Shown here: positions 55,168-64,000 of the stretch, one piece after another | Layout: every line of letters begins with the position of its first letter | Numbering within the stretch: the first letter of the stretch is position 1 | Origin: Leguminivora glycinivorella | Taxonomy: Eukaryota > Arthropoda > Insecta > Lepidoptera > Tortricidae | Reading direction: 5' to 3' | DNA: 64,000 bases | NCBI RefSeq assembly: GCF_023078275.1 | Contig: NC_062974.1 | Location: 26,696,110-26,760,109 of the forward strand | Made by a program: the position numbers and the translations under genes | The notes under the pieces: model-generated | Told to the model about the DNA's origin: nothing | What the model saw: only the letters and a program-made list of their open reading frames with translations | Database searches by the model: none

Positions 55168-55992
55168 GGGCCGTGTTTTATAAAGTTACAAGTTACAGGT
55201 TACAAGTGTACAGGCTACAGGTACCTGTAATGCACTGTGCACGATTACAGGTGTTTTATAAATACACACAAAAGTTTACAATTGTAATGGACCACGGTAA
55301 ATCTCGATTACAAGTGACATCTACAGGTGTGGCGGACATCACTATTTAAAAAAAAACATCTCTCATAAAAATTCGTTCTACTGTCGGGACTTTGAAGCTT
55401 TGTCTGTTTATTTAAAAAGTTTAATTTAATTTCGAGCTGCAACTTCGAGCTCATTGCGTGATTGGTGTTGGTCGGGGACTCCAAGGAATCTCCAATCTCG
55501 GCAAGCATGTTCTCCATTTGCGTGGAGTTCATTCTAAATCGTTCGTTGAACTCGTACGGCGTCCGAAAGTCCAAATTTGTTCGAGACCGAAACAACCTAG
55601 GTCGACGCTGTCGCGGTATCTCGTCATCTGAAGAATCGGATGAAGAATCTCTCAAGAGACGGATCATTTTATTAACACTTGAATGAAATAACCGAGAAAA
55701 CTGAACTACTTAGATGCCGTTACAGGATTCAAGACCCCTGTAAGTTTTTGTTACAAGTGTACCAACCTACACTTGTAATTTACAATATTTTTATAAAACG
55801 CCTGTTCGATTATGAGTTTAAAACTATTAAACTCCCATATTTTTGTCTTTGGTTAAGCTACAGGCACTTGTTCCTGTAACCTGTAAAATTATAACACAGT
55901 ACTTTTATAAAACGCAAATTGTAAAAAACGGGGCAAGTGTTGCCAGAAAACGCCTGTAAACTTGTAACTTGTAAGTTTATAAAACACGGCCC
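55168..55992 (-). mobile_element. Non-autonomous PIF/Harbinger-type element
   Basis: Ends GGGCCGTGTTTTATAAA and its inverted copy; subterminal ACAAGTTACAGG-type repeats in both arms. The centre keeps the start of a Harbinger-like transposase on the minus strand (55308-55667). It is an internal deletion derivative. No clean 3-bp duplication survives. Confidence 0.75.
55308..55667 (-). pseudogene. Harbinger-type transposase N-terminal fragment
   Basis: 119-residue frame: a Ser/Asp-rich start (MIRLLRDSSSDSSDDE), RSRTNLDFRTPYEFNERFRM, then a helix-rich segment with SSKLQLEIKLNFL. The order and spacing match the region ahead of the DDE nuclease in HARBI1-like transposases. The remaining residues (after about 90) look unrelated, as expected from a deletion joining N-terminus to 3' end. 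No catalytic residues remain. Confidence 0.65.
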
Positions 55993-56009
55993 AAAGTAAG
56001 AGCGAATCG

Positions 56010-56262
56010 ACTAGCATGGTATGGGCGTGTATTGTGGAGAGATATGAAAGGCATGTGACGAGAAAGATATTACGAATGAATGTGGAAGGTGGTGGAAGTA
56101 ACGGGAGGAGAAAACCGAAGAAGAGGTGGATAGACTGTGTGAGACATGATATGGAACTAAAACAAGTTAATGATGAGATGACGAGTGACAGAGATGTATG
56201 AAAGAGAAAGACATGCTGCGCCGACCCCAAGTGACTGGGATAAGGGCAAGAGAATCAATGAG
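56010..56262 (+). pseudogene. RTE-like LINE 3' fragment
   Basis: Reads RHVTRKILRMNVEG, KPKKRWIDCVRHDM, then DEMTSDRD, the tail found after the RT of RTE-type LINEs, ending GCCGACCCCAAGTGACTGGG. Related scraps: 58265-58490 (minus), 61780-61862, 63565-63712 and 27441-27530. Confidence 0.75.
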
Positions 56263-56499
56263 ACAGTTTAATTTAATTTAATTTATTTAATTTATTTATT
56301 TAATTTAATTTATTTATTTCACATATACAAATATCATTACAGGATGAACCCAATGCGATATTGTAGTAACAAATTAAAATATAAAAACAAAGAACTTGTA
56401 TACAATGTTAATTTTACCCATTCTGGATTTCTTTATTGTAACAAAGAGTACATAACGCTACCTTTGTGTTCTTCAGACGGTCAACCTTTCCATTTCCAG

Positions 56500-56637
56500 G
56501 TGCTTCCGTCTCTGACGGAATCTCCGCGGCTGCGCAGTACGGACAACGGCGCCATTTTGCACTCGGGCGGCACCATCAGCGGGCGAAGACCGACTTCGGT
56601 GGTCCCCGAGACCACCAGGACCTCACATGGGCACGTG
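56500..56637 (+). CDS. Coding exon 2
   Basis: Acceptor TCCATTTCCAG at 56499; 46 codons, phase 0 at both ends. Reads VLPSLTESPRLRSTDNGAIL, then a Gly/Ser/Thr-rich part ending TSHGHV. The donor chosen is GTG|GTACGA (56638); CAC|GTGGTA three bases earlier is an alternative and also keeps phase. An acceptor 24 bases upstream would break the frame. Confidence 0.68.
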
Positions 56638-56805
56638 GTACGACATATTGATCATTAGACGTATAAATAGACGATAGACGGCAATAATATCGTACAAAAA
56701 GAAAGCCCCATAAATATCTTACACAATCTTATTTCTAGAGCCATAAGAGCGTGTCATATATTTATGCAGCCTTCTTTTTGTGCAATCTTATTGCCGGCGA
56801 CTGTA

Positions 56806-56948
56806 CAGTCAACTAATTGGAACCCTAGGCCACTGTAGAACTATATCATAGTGAGTATAGTGACGTTATAAATCAGATCGTAAGAAATCACTTACTCAGT
56901 CACTTTGACATGGTTGTAGAGTGGCCTAGGGTCCCAATTGGTTGACTG
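56806..56948. mobile_element. Tc1/mariner-type MITE, ends CAGTCAAC, TA duplication
   Basis: TA at 56804-56805 and 56949-56950. Left CAGTCAACTAATTGGAACCC and inverted right end; GCCACTGTAGAAC and a loose inner match. Confidence 0.75.
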
Positions 56949-57231
56949 TACATCAACCATCACCCTAATCATCCGAACGACTGCTATTACTGGTTAAAAG
57001 TCCTCCCTCAACATACGAACTTACAAAATGTTTTATGCGACTATTTCCGTCATATATTGACATGATGAGTTGTGAGTTTCGTCTCTTAGTGCATCTCCCG
57101 GTTCACTGTCTTTATTATCATCTTGGCTAATGAAGTAATAACCAAGCGTTTTGTGAGCAATGTTAGGTACCTACCAATAACAAGTCTAGTAACTAGATAT
57201 TTCGCCATATAATTTTGTCTACACAGATCAC

Positions 57232-57545
57232 GCACAGAGAAAATACAACCAGTTTTCATGTTCGTTCAACAAGTTTCTTGGTTAAAATAGCGCCTACGTG
57301 CTCTTTGGTTCAAACAACAAGCTACTTGTCATTTGAATCGGCAATATATTTGAATCAACAAGTCGATTTTATAAAAACAACCTGACACATATTGTTTTAA
57401 ACATACGTTTGGCTGATTTGATTTTTGGTTTGGTTTGATTTTTTGGCATGAAATAAATGATATGATATGATATGATATGATTCAAACGGACAAACCGCAA
57501 CAAGTCGAACTTGTTAAATTCACAATGCAAATTTCTCTCAGTGCG
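57232..57545. mobile_element. MITE, ends GCACAGAGAAAATA, with (TGATA)n
   Basis: GCACAGAGAAAATA at the left and an imperfect inverted end (TTTCTCTCAGTGC) at the right; CAACAAGT-type words inside; an (ATATG)n run at about 57458-57480. Confidence 0.5.
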
Positions 57546-57781
57546 GACATAGCCGGTGCTGTATCCACATTAAAACATTGTCAGCAATAGAATCAGTTCA
57601 TTAAAAACAATCACTAAAAGCGATCCCGAATATGGCGTTAACACGCAACATGAATTTAGATTTTACAAAAAAATCTCGCTTCCTTCAGTATCAAGGAAAA
57701 CGTATATTAAAGGTGTTAATATAATTTGCGGAAACGTACCTCAAAGTACTGATAAATTACACACTTTCAGCGAAGGTGGTA

Positions 57782-57913
57782 CAGTCAAGTGCAAAAATAC
57801 GTATCGATTTTATCCGCTCAAAAATATGTACCGAGACCTTATTCCGCCGACATAAAGTGCTATGGGACATATTTTTGATAAGTTGTACGCACCCATATTT
57901 TTACACTTGACTG
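57782..57913. mobile_element. Tc1/mariner-type MITE, ends CAGTCAAGTGCAAAAATA
   Basis: TA at 57780-57781 and 57914-57915. Left CAGTCAAGTGCAAAAATA pairs with TATTTTTACACTTGACTG. Confidence 0.78.
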
Positions 57914-57932
57914 TACCTTTAATAGCGAAATA

Positions 57933-58253
57933 CAGAGTGGGGCCTGTAACAAAGGCGAAGAATTGAACTGTAGGTTATTCTCCTTATACTGATCAACAAT
58001 TGTTCGGCGACTTTAAAAAATAACTTGTATTTTGATTTTTATCACCCTTGAAAGTATTTTCTAAGAGCTAATGTATTGCGAATTCTGTTAAGTCTAAAGT
58101 GTGACAGACAACGTCAATGACAACAATAATGGCGTACATTGAAGCTAATATTTATTTTGTATGAAAAATTAAAAATTTAAAGACTTTATAATTTTTAAAA
58201 GTCACTGAACAAATGTTGATCAATTTTTCGCCTTTGTTACAGGCCCCACTCTG
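57933..58253. mobile_element. 321-bp MITE, ends CAGAGTGGGGCCTG, TA duplication
   Basis: TA (57931-57932), CAGAGTGGGGCCTGTAACAA ... inverted right end ... TA (58254-58255). It begins only 17 bp after the previous MITE's flanking TA. No coding. Confidence 0.8.
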
Positions 58254-58264
58254 TATATAGCATT

Positions 58265-58490
58265 TTGTGTATCTTGAATTCTTTATAGTGCCTATTTTAT
58301 CATTCGCTTGCCCTTTTTCCAATTACTTTTTTTTTTTGGCGTCGGCGCAGTCTTTTTCTTCCGTTCCTCTCTATCGGACGTCATCTCATCATTCACTTGC
58401 ATCCGTTTCATATCATCTCTCACGCAGTATATCCACCTTTTCTTCGGCTTTCCTCTCCCGCTTTCTGCTTCCACGTTCATAGTGCCTATT
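58265..58490 (-). pseudogene. RTE-like LINE 3' fragment (minus strand)
   Basis: Minus strand reads MNVEAESGRGKPKKRWIYCV, then NDEMTSDREERK and GCGCCGACGCC-type end. Same family as 56010-56262. Confidence 0.72.
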
Positions 58491-58668
58491 TACTCGTATG
58501 GTATGCCTAGCAATTCTATTAATTCTATAAAAACAAGATTACGAATAACATTCATAGCCAATATTTTCCCTCAAACTACAAATACGTACCTTCTAAATAA
58601 ACCTAAGTAAGATCTTTTCACTAAACAAAACCCTACTGCTGAAATAACTGTAATGTTTGATGTTTCAG

Positions 58669-58786
58669 CACACCAACGCGTACCGGTCTCGATCGGCAGG
58701 GGCCACGAGTGACAGCGAACTGCGGGCCCGCGAGAGGGATCCGCTACACCGCTCGTACACAAACCTCGACCTTAGGCATAACGACA
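58669..58786 (+). CDS. Coding exon 3
   Basis: Acceptor TGATGTTTCAG at 58668, donor GTAAGT at 58787 (strong). Thirty-nine codons plus one base: HTNAYRSRSAGATSDSELRA, then an Arg/Asp/Leu-rich segment ending DLRHND. Ser/Arg clusters are likely phosphorylation sites. Confidence 0.78.
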
Positions 58787-59163
58787 GTAAGTAAATTATC
58801 GATTGAGACCACAGTACGCATATAGACGGTCAACTAAATCTTGGCGCTAAAAAAGGAGGCTGAAAAATATAGGGTTCATCGGCCAATTGTCTTTATAAAA
58901 CGCGTGTCTTCCTTAATCTTGGCGTTGGCGGAGTTATCAACGAGCAATATCAATTAAAAATTGATTGAAAGCTGCGCCTTTTTAACCGACTTCAAAAAAG
59001 GAGGAGGTTCTCTATTCGACTGGATGATTTTTTTTTTAGTGCCTGGACTTGGTTGACCGTCTTTAAATGAAACAGTTACGAACTTTTATAAAATCTGTAG
59101 CATTGAAATTAGCATTAAGTTCTCATAAATTATTATTTTTGGTTTGACTGTATTTTTTTTCAG

Positions 59164-59282
59164 ATGGTGGTTTGAATAAAAGGTTCGGTTCCGAACCTGA
59201 TCTACGAGAGGAAGAGCCGAAACAAAGATGCAAGAGGCACTTCAGGAAGAAGTACAGAGCACCTCCTCCACCTACCAATGAT
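59164..59282 (+). CDS. Coding exon 4 (poly-proline segment)
   Basis: Acceptor TATTTTTTTTCAG at 59163, donor GTAAGT at 59283, both strong. It completes the split Asn codon and reads GGLNKRFGSEPDLREEEPKQ, then RKKYRAPPPPTND. The basic stretch followed by PPPP could bind an SH3, WW or EVH1 domain; this is inference. Confidence 0.8.
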
Positions 59283-59594
59283 GTAAGTAACAATTTGTCT
59301 TAAATTATTTTTGGGGCTAAACTTCTCAAATTAAGGAACAATACGGTTCCAAAAAACTATTCAAAATTGCTATTAAAGTTAATTCAAATACCTTAGTAAA
59401 GTTGCTGGTGGATTCAGATCCTTGAAGTAAATTCATGGAAAAAGATTACTAGATGTATATAAATACAATACAATTGGTTGAAATGGCGTCCCAAATTATG
59501 TACACAAAATAGATATCGATATTGTTATGGCGTAATGATGTGGCGTAATGATATGCAATTATATGTTTTTTAAACGTTGCTTATATCTTTTCAG

Positions 59595-60664
59595 AACCGT
59601 GAGGGTTCATCGCCAGATTCCAGCGAAGGGAATGCGAGACCGGAACCCCAAAGGAAGCTCCGGCTCTTCAGGACCAGGCATGAGACCAAGAAGCTCAGCC
59701 ATGAGCCTGAAGCACCCAGGAACTCCTACACGGCCTACAAGTCCTTGGACGACCAGTCCTTCGAACGACGGTACCGGTCACCCTACAAGGAAAAGGAACA
59801 ACACTTTAAATACCCTGATACTCAAGACATGATCCAGAGTACAGCGTCCTTGAAGAGAGAAGAAAACCTAATACAAAAGCAAGATTATAGAAAGAGGACA
59901 GACAGAGTCAGCGGATGTAGAGCGAAAACATCTAAGACAAACGACAGCGAAGCATGGAAAACACCATTGCTAAACAGAAACTTTAGACATTCAGAACGAT
60001 TTAAAAAGGTTGACACCGAACAACCCATATTAAGGAGGGAAAAGACTTTTGACACGCTAATCTCTAGTGAACGAGATAGCGAATCTCCAAGAACAACGCA
60101 CGAGAGCAGGATGAAAGCTATAGGAGAACAGCTGAAGGGATCCAGACTCCAACCGAGTGAGCCTTTGAGAAAATCTCTTCCTTCACTATTACCCAAAAAT
60201 AGTGAAGAAAAAGATGAATTTCAAGCGGAGTTGAAGAAGGCAACAAGTAGAATAAGAAACGACTTAGGGGCTAAAATTAATGTAAGTGAAAATAAAACTA
60301 GTCAGAATAAAACGACGCAGAAACCAAACCCAACGAAAACACCGAGCAAAGTCAAAGAGTCTAGTCTTAAAACGAATGTTAGCAAGCCAGAAACTAAAGC
60401 AGTTGTTAGTAGAAGACCTCTAACCAGAGTTACTGAAAGTAAAATCAAGTCAACTGTAACTCAGAGTAAAGTTAATGGTAAAACAAATATAATTACAAAT
60501 GGAGATAAAATGAGTAAAGATAAAGGTAGGACGATACCTGATAGAGGGCAGGCGTCGGGAAAAGAGTCAACGCCTGAACACTCGCCTACAAGAAAGATTT
60601 CTCCGATAAGGAAGATTTCTCCTGCGAGAAATAAGACGTCAAATCATATTATTTCCAAGGAAAA
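59595..60664 (+). CDS. Coding exon 5, large Lys/Ser/Thr-rich exon
   Basis: Acceptor ATATCTTTTCAG at 59594, donor GTAAGT at 60665. 356 codons plus two bases. It starts NREGSSPDSSEG and is dominated by Lys, Arg, Ser, Thr, Gln and Pro, with almost no hydrophobic clusters: an intrinsically disordered, strongly basic region. A near-repeat RKISPIRKISPARNK sits near its end. The codon composition is more AT-rich than in exons 1, 6 and 9. Microtubule or membrane binding would fit such a charge pattern but is not shown. Confidence 0.82.
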
Positions 60665-60977
60665 GTAAGTACCAAATGCTCAGTTACAGGTGTAGCGCGA
60701 AAAGATTTGCCTTCGTATTGTTACGGAAACGTACGAACGTGTCATGCTGTTTCAGTCAGTCTCAGTACAAGATGTTTTGACACTGTCTGAACTAGCATGA
60801 CAAATACGAACGTTTTATAAAAAATACGAAGTAAACCCTTTTTGCACTACATCTGTATTAATCTTTTGCGTAAGATTATTTCATTGAATTTATAAGTATT
60901 AAACAGTAAACTTTTTGACTAATAAGAGAATCTTGATCGTCAGTTTTCTATCTAAAGATGTTTATTGACTTCTCCAG

Positions 60978-61201
60978 ACATACCCCAGCGCCCTCAAAAC
61001 AGTTCTACTTCGGCATGATCGAAAGCAAACAGTTCGAGGTCCAAGATCACCTGAAGGACTTCCCTGGCCTCGGCAGCCCCATCATCGAGGAGATCAACAA
61101 CTTCCACGCGATCGAGCAGAAGCTGCTGGGCTACCATGCGGAGGATGCGGAGTTTGAGGAGTTCAATGCTAAGCTGAAGGAGGACTGCAAGGTTAAGAAC
61201 T
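60978..61201 (+). CDS. Coding exon 6, acidic helical segment
   Basis: Acceptor GACTTCTCCAG at 60977, donor GTGAGT at 61202. Reads HTPAPSKQFYFGMIESKQFE, then alternating acidic and hydrophobic residues (GSPIIEEINNFHAIEQKLLG) to KVKN. This is the only part with a pattern suggesting stable helices, and so the best query for finding the family. GC-rich third positions contrast with exon 5. Confidence 0.8.
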
Positions 61202-61267
61202 GTGAGTATCTTTATGACGAAATCTACTATACTGTTAGACCTCAAATATTTACTAACAATAACCTAA

Positions 61268-61453
61268 TCCATACTAATATTAAGTATAAGTAAATGGGAA
61301 AGTGTGTGTGTCTGTTTGTTTGTCCGTCTTTCACGGCAAAACGGAGCGACGAAATGACGTGATTTTTAAGTGGAGATAGTTGAAGTGACGGAGAGTGACA
61401 TAGGCTACTTTTTGTCTCTTTCTAACGCGAGCGAAGCCGCGGGCAAAAGCTAG
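61268..61453 (+). mobile_element. Helitron-like element in intron 6
   Basis: Starts TCCATACTAATATTAAGTAT, ends AAAAGCTAG, between A (61267) and T (61454). GCGAGCGAAGCCGCGGGC lies before the end as in the other copies. It has a short duplication (TAAGTA) near its start. Confidence 0.82.
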
Positions 61454-61779
61454 TAACCTAATAAAATAAGCTATTAAGGCTACAAAGTTGAGACTCAGAG
61501 ATGAGGATACCTATTACTGGAATAAACATTACGAGGAACATAATTAGAAAGAGTTTTAGAGCTAGTCTTGAGGCTGCTTAAAGCGGCTTTGCTTTGATCC
61601 TTATGGCATTTCATGATCTCAGCAGGTGTGATATGCATCTAAAGTGACTATTTGAGAGCTAGACGCTAATCTTATACCAAATTTCTATTTTACAAGATCA
61701 ACCAATGGATGCACTTAATAACAAGAAATGCGTTGAGCAAAACATTTAATAGATTACAAAATCAAATGCAAATAAATGA

Positions 61780-61862
61780 TGAGATGACGTCCGATAGAGA
61801 GGTACGGAAGAAAAAGAGACGCTGCTCCGACCTCAAGTCATTGAGATAAGGGCAAGCGAATC
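61780..61862 (+). repeat. RTE-like LINE 3' scrap in intron 6
   Basis: AATGATGAGATGACGTCCGA and GGGCAAGCGAATCG match the LINE tail at 56010-56262. Confidence 0.6.
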
Positions 61863-61925
61863 GTATACAAAGCCAAAATCGTACCTATAACAAAATCTCA
61901 TCAACTAACTTTGACCCTGTTTCAG

Positions 61926-62093
61926 TATCCTCGGAATCCGCGCTATCCTCAGACGCATCAGACTCGGACGGATCATTAGGTATAGCGCTGCGTCTGCGAC
62001 CGACGCTACCTAAGAAACAGCGCGCGGTGCCACGGTTCTCTCCTGCGGCAGCCTGGAGGCAGTTAGCGACGTTGGACGCCCATCTAGCTTCGG
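61926..62093 (+). CDS. Coding exon 7
   Basis: Acceptor CCCTGTTTCAG at 61925, donor GTAAGA at 62094. Completes a split Leu codon, reads SSESALSSDASDSDGSLGIA, then LRLRPTLPKKQR and PRFSPAAAWRQLATLDAHLA. The first half is a Ser/Asp tract (likely casein-kinase-type sites), the second a short amphipathic, Trp-containing segment that may be a conserved motif. Confidence 0.8.
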
Positions 62094-62124
62094 GTAAGAC
62101 TGACAAAACTTCTGTCTTCTAATT

Positions 62125-62185
62125 TTATTAATGACATGAGGACGAGTCTATATCCCAGCGACATAATGCACCAATCATGTGCTTG
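62125..62185. repeat. Scrap of the GCCGCGAGAGTATGTCG MITE family
   Basis: TTATTAATGACATGAGGACG and ACCAATCATGTGCTTGCCCT match the inner and right parts of 29252-29392. Confidence 0.5.
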
Positions 62186-62459
62186 CCCTACTGGTCCCAT
62201 TTTACCTAATTTGTGCTAACTCTCGATGGGTTACTTGCAACTACCAATGGCACCAATGCCCAAAATTAATGGTCACGTTTTCTCACATGTTTATGTCGAG
62301 AACAATACCTTGACTTGTTCTTTAAACCATGTTTTGCTTTGAAAGTATGGCAGGAAGTGATCTAGTTATGTAGATTTTCTTCTGAAGTCGTAGTATTAAC
62401 GTGCTAATGATATTCTCTTAACGATCCCATCTATTTCAACTGCATTTTTCTGTCGACAG

Positions 62460-62614
62460 AAACCCAGCCACTAGCCGTGGAGACGAAAGTATCTGCAGAC
62501 ATCTCAGCCGAGTCATCACCACGGTCAGATCAGTCGGCCGACAAATCGGGAGACTCGGGCATATCGGGAGACCACGCGCATAGCGATCAAAGGATTGAAT
62601 CTCCATCAAGACAT
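62460..62614 (+). CDS. Coding exon 8
   Basis: Acceptor TTCTGTCGACAG at 62459, donor GTAAGA at 62615. Completes a split Glu codon, reads TQPLAVETKVSADISAESSP, then SADKSGDSGISGDHAHSDQR and ends SPSRH. Ser/Asp-rich; DSGISGD resembles a phosphodegron-like DSGxxS pattern, but this is only a short match. Confidence 0.78.
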
Positions 62615-63121
62615 GTAAGACTCGGTTGCACCAAACCGTTTGTTACCGAATTTAATTTATGATTTTGTATGCGATTTTTCATAGAAGTCTTGGGAAATGT
62701 TAACTGTGGTTGATAAAACTGGGCCTAAATAAACTTGTTTTGTTTTTTTGCTTACAGTCTGCGATAGAAGTAGATAAGTGTAAAATAACTATGACCTTGG
62801 AATGATTCCATGTTTTGATTACAAAAAAAATTGCACGTTCATAAGGGACACTGTAAAGTACTTACGGATAAATGATCTAATTATGGGTCGTGATTCTCCC
62901 GATGAGACAACAATTTCTTGTTGATTATGCTCCTTCATGCACCATCATGTACATCCTTCATGGACTTCTTACCATCTCAATTGCGTTTTCCTTTGAGACC
63001 TTTATCATTGGGCGGGTTCGATTGGATTGAATCATCTCACAGACTGCAACCTCTCGATCTCTTACCACTCACCCAGGAAGTTCTTATCCTAATTGCGCTA
63101 CTATTGTTTACTTGGTGTCAG

Positions 63122-63283
63122 GTCCCCGACACAACTCCAGCGTGGACCCCGCAGCAGGACCTCGGCGACAGCAGCTCGGACGGCGTGAGCGGCGCGCCGG
63201 CCCCGCGCGGCGGGGGCTCGGCGCTGGCGACGTACGCGCCGGGCGCGCAGCCCTTCAGCCTCAGTCTGCCGAGAGATGACAAG
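63122..63283 (+). CDS. Coding exon 9 (gene continues beyond window)
   Basis: Acceptor ACTTGGTGTCAG at 63121, phase 0. Reads VPDTTPAWTPQQDLGDSSSD, a Gly/Ala/Pro-rich part, then PFSLSLPRDDK. The donor proposed is AAG|GTAGTG at 63284, which is weak. If it is not used, the frame runs on for 22 more codons to a stop at 63350-63352, giving a short Gly/Glu-rich C-terminus. Confidence 0.7.
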
Positions 63284-63564
63284 GTAGTGGGGGGAGGGGA
63301 GGAGTACGCGGGGGTGAGGGGGCTTTGGTTGAACGAGGATGAAGAGAGTTGATGATGATTGATGAACCATAAAATTCCGGTCCGTAAAGTTCCAATTCTG
63401 GTGTGAGGGTGGTAACATTCATCTCATTCAAACAATACGCAAGTATAACAGATTAGCACTGATTGACTAGGACGTTATCTATTCACTGATTAGCAAAATA
63501 ATTTTCTAGATTTTGGTTTATGTGATGGTATTAGCAAGCAATAAAATAATTTTTGAGATTAATG

Positions 63565-63712
63565 ATGAGGGATGGAGCGGGAGGGGTTAACCCAAACAAC
63601 GATGAAAGAGATTATGAGAAAGAAATGAGTGCTGAAATGACGAAGGATAGAGAGGAATGGAAGACGAGTTGTAGCGACCCCACATAACGTGGGATAACGG
63701 TAGGAAGAAGAA
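63565..63712 (+). repeat. RTE-like LINE 3' scrap
   Basis: GAGGGATGGAGCGGGAGGGG, AATGACGAAGGATAGAGAGG and GACCCCACATAACGTGGGAT match the end of the LINE at 56010-56262 with many changes. Confidence 0.6.
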
Positions 63713-64000
63713 GATATAGCAAGCAATAATAGATTGATTCAATTGGTCCTCTCGTTCAAACAAAGCCATTAAAATTATTCAAAATTTTGACTAATATATA
63801 ACTAACAAACTAATATCTGGGCTTAAACTACCCTAGACCCTCGCGTACTCGCTGAGGAGGAGTAAAGGCAATCAACGTTCACTACTAACTCTTCATCATC
63901 ATACTAATAACACTAACTATCTGTAATTTCATCTTAAAATATCTTGTACCTACTTGTTGTTGTTTCTAGCCTACCTCAAACTCAAAATCAAACTAAAAAT
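63713..64000. other. Intron or flank, nothing recognised
   Basis: AT-rich to the window edge; no acceptor that I would call. Confidence 0.4.

Larger units (their letters stand above)
53328..63283 (+). other. Gene model: large basic, mostly disordered protein, possibly N-myristoylated
   Basis: Nine coding exons join with consistent phases and mostly good GT-AG sites: 53347-53436, 56500-56637, 58669-58786, 59164-59282, 59595-60664, 60978-61201, 61926-62093, 62460-62614 and 63122-63283. Together they give about 748 codons without a stop. The protein begins MGQAGSQQ, a match to the N-myristoylation pattern. It is rich in Ser, Pro, Arg and Lys, carries RKKYRAPPPP, a long Lys/Ser/Thr-rich middle, one acidic, helix-like segment and a Ser/Asp-rich C-terminal part with PAWTPQQDLGD. 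I see no enzyme motif or transmembrane helix. A membrane- or cytoskeleton-linked scaffold is a guess; the family is not recognised. The 3' end lies outside the window. Confidence 0.75.

Noticed and set aside
63101..63418. Minus-strand frame opposite coding exon 9
   Set aside because: Shadow of a GC-rich exon on the plus strand that has splice sites and matching phase.

Overview
The window looks like nuclear DNA from a moth or butterfly. It is AT-rich, has one intron-rich gene at the right end, and is otherwise packed with repeats of types I associate with Lepidoptera: tRNA-headed SINEs, short Helitrons with 5'-TC and CTAG-3' ends, non-LTR tails ending GTGCAATAAAGAGTATT, and many hairpin MITEs. 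Species is not determined. Family names come from sequence recognition only; no database was searched.

Left part (1-9 kb): a decayed Penelope-like retroelement on the minus strand (reverse transcriptase plus GIY-YIG nuclease) is split by a 1279-bp fold-back element with 5-bp target duplications and CACAGTG ends, probably Transib-like. Then come SINEs, a piggyBac-like MITE, a clean hAT-type MITE with a perfect 8-bp duplication, and a tRNA-headed SINE with a 14-bp duplication. Two abutting satellites follow: a 120-bp unit (9061-9805) and a ~101-bp unit in about 41 copies (9808-13975), whose core is a GC hairpin closed by GCGAAGC.

Middle (14-53 kb): a LINE RNase H fragment sits between 181-bp inverted repeats that look identical. 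A 7.96-kb segment (17574-25534) is bounded by 247-bp direct repeats that look identical; it holds two more tandem arrays and a short Ser/Arg-rich reading frame. After it come LINE fragments, Helitrons, SINEs and a dense run of inverted-repeat elements at 39.0-41.3 kb, including a TTAA-flanked MITE with its empty site visible nearby. At 46-47.4 kb lie a 46-bp array broken by a MITE, a T-rich hexamer tract and a 7-bp array.

Right part (53.3-63.3 kb): one plus-strand gene, nine coding exons with consistent splice phases, encodes at least about 748 residues. It starts with a possible N-myristoylation signal (MGQAGS), is mostly basic, Ser/Pro-rich and probably disordered, and continues past the window. 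I do not recognise the family. Its introns are full of MITEs, LINE remnants and Helitrons. Candidate non-coding first exons lie at 44.6 or 48.2 kb, but the promoter is not established.
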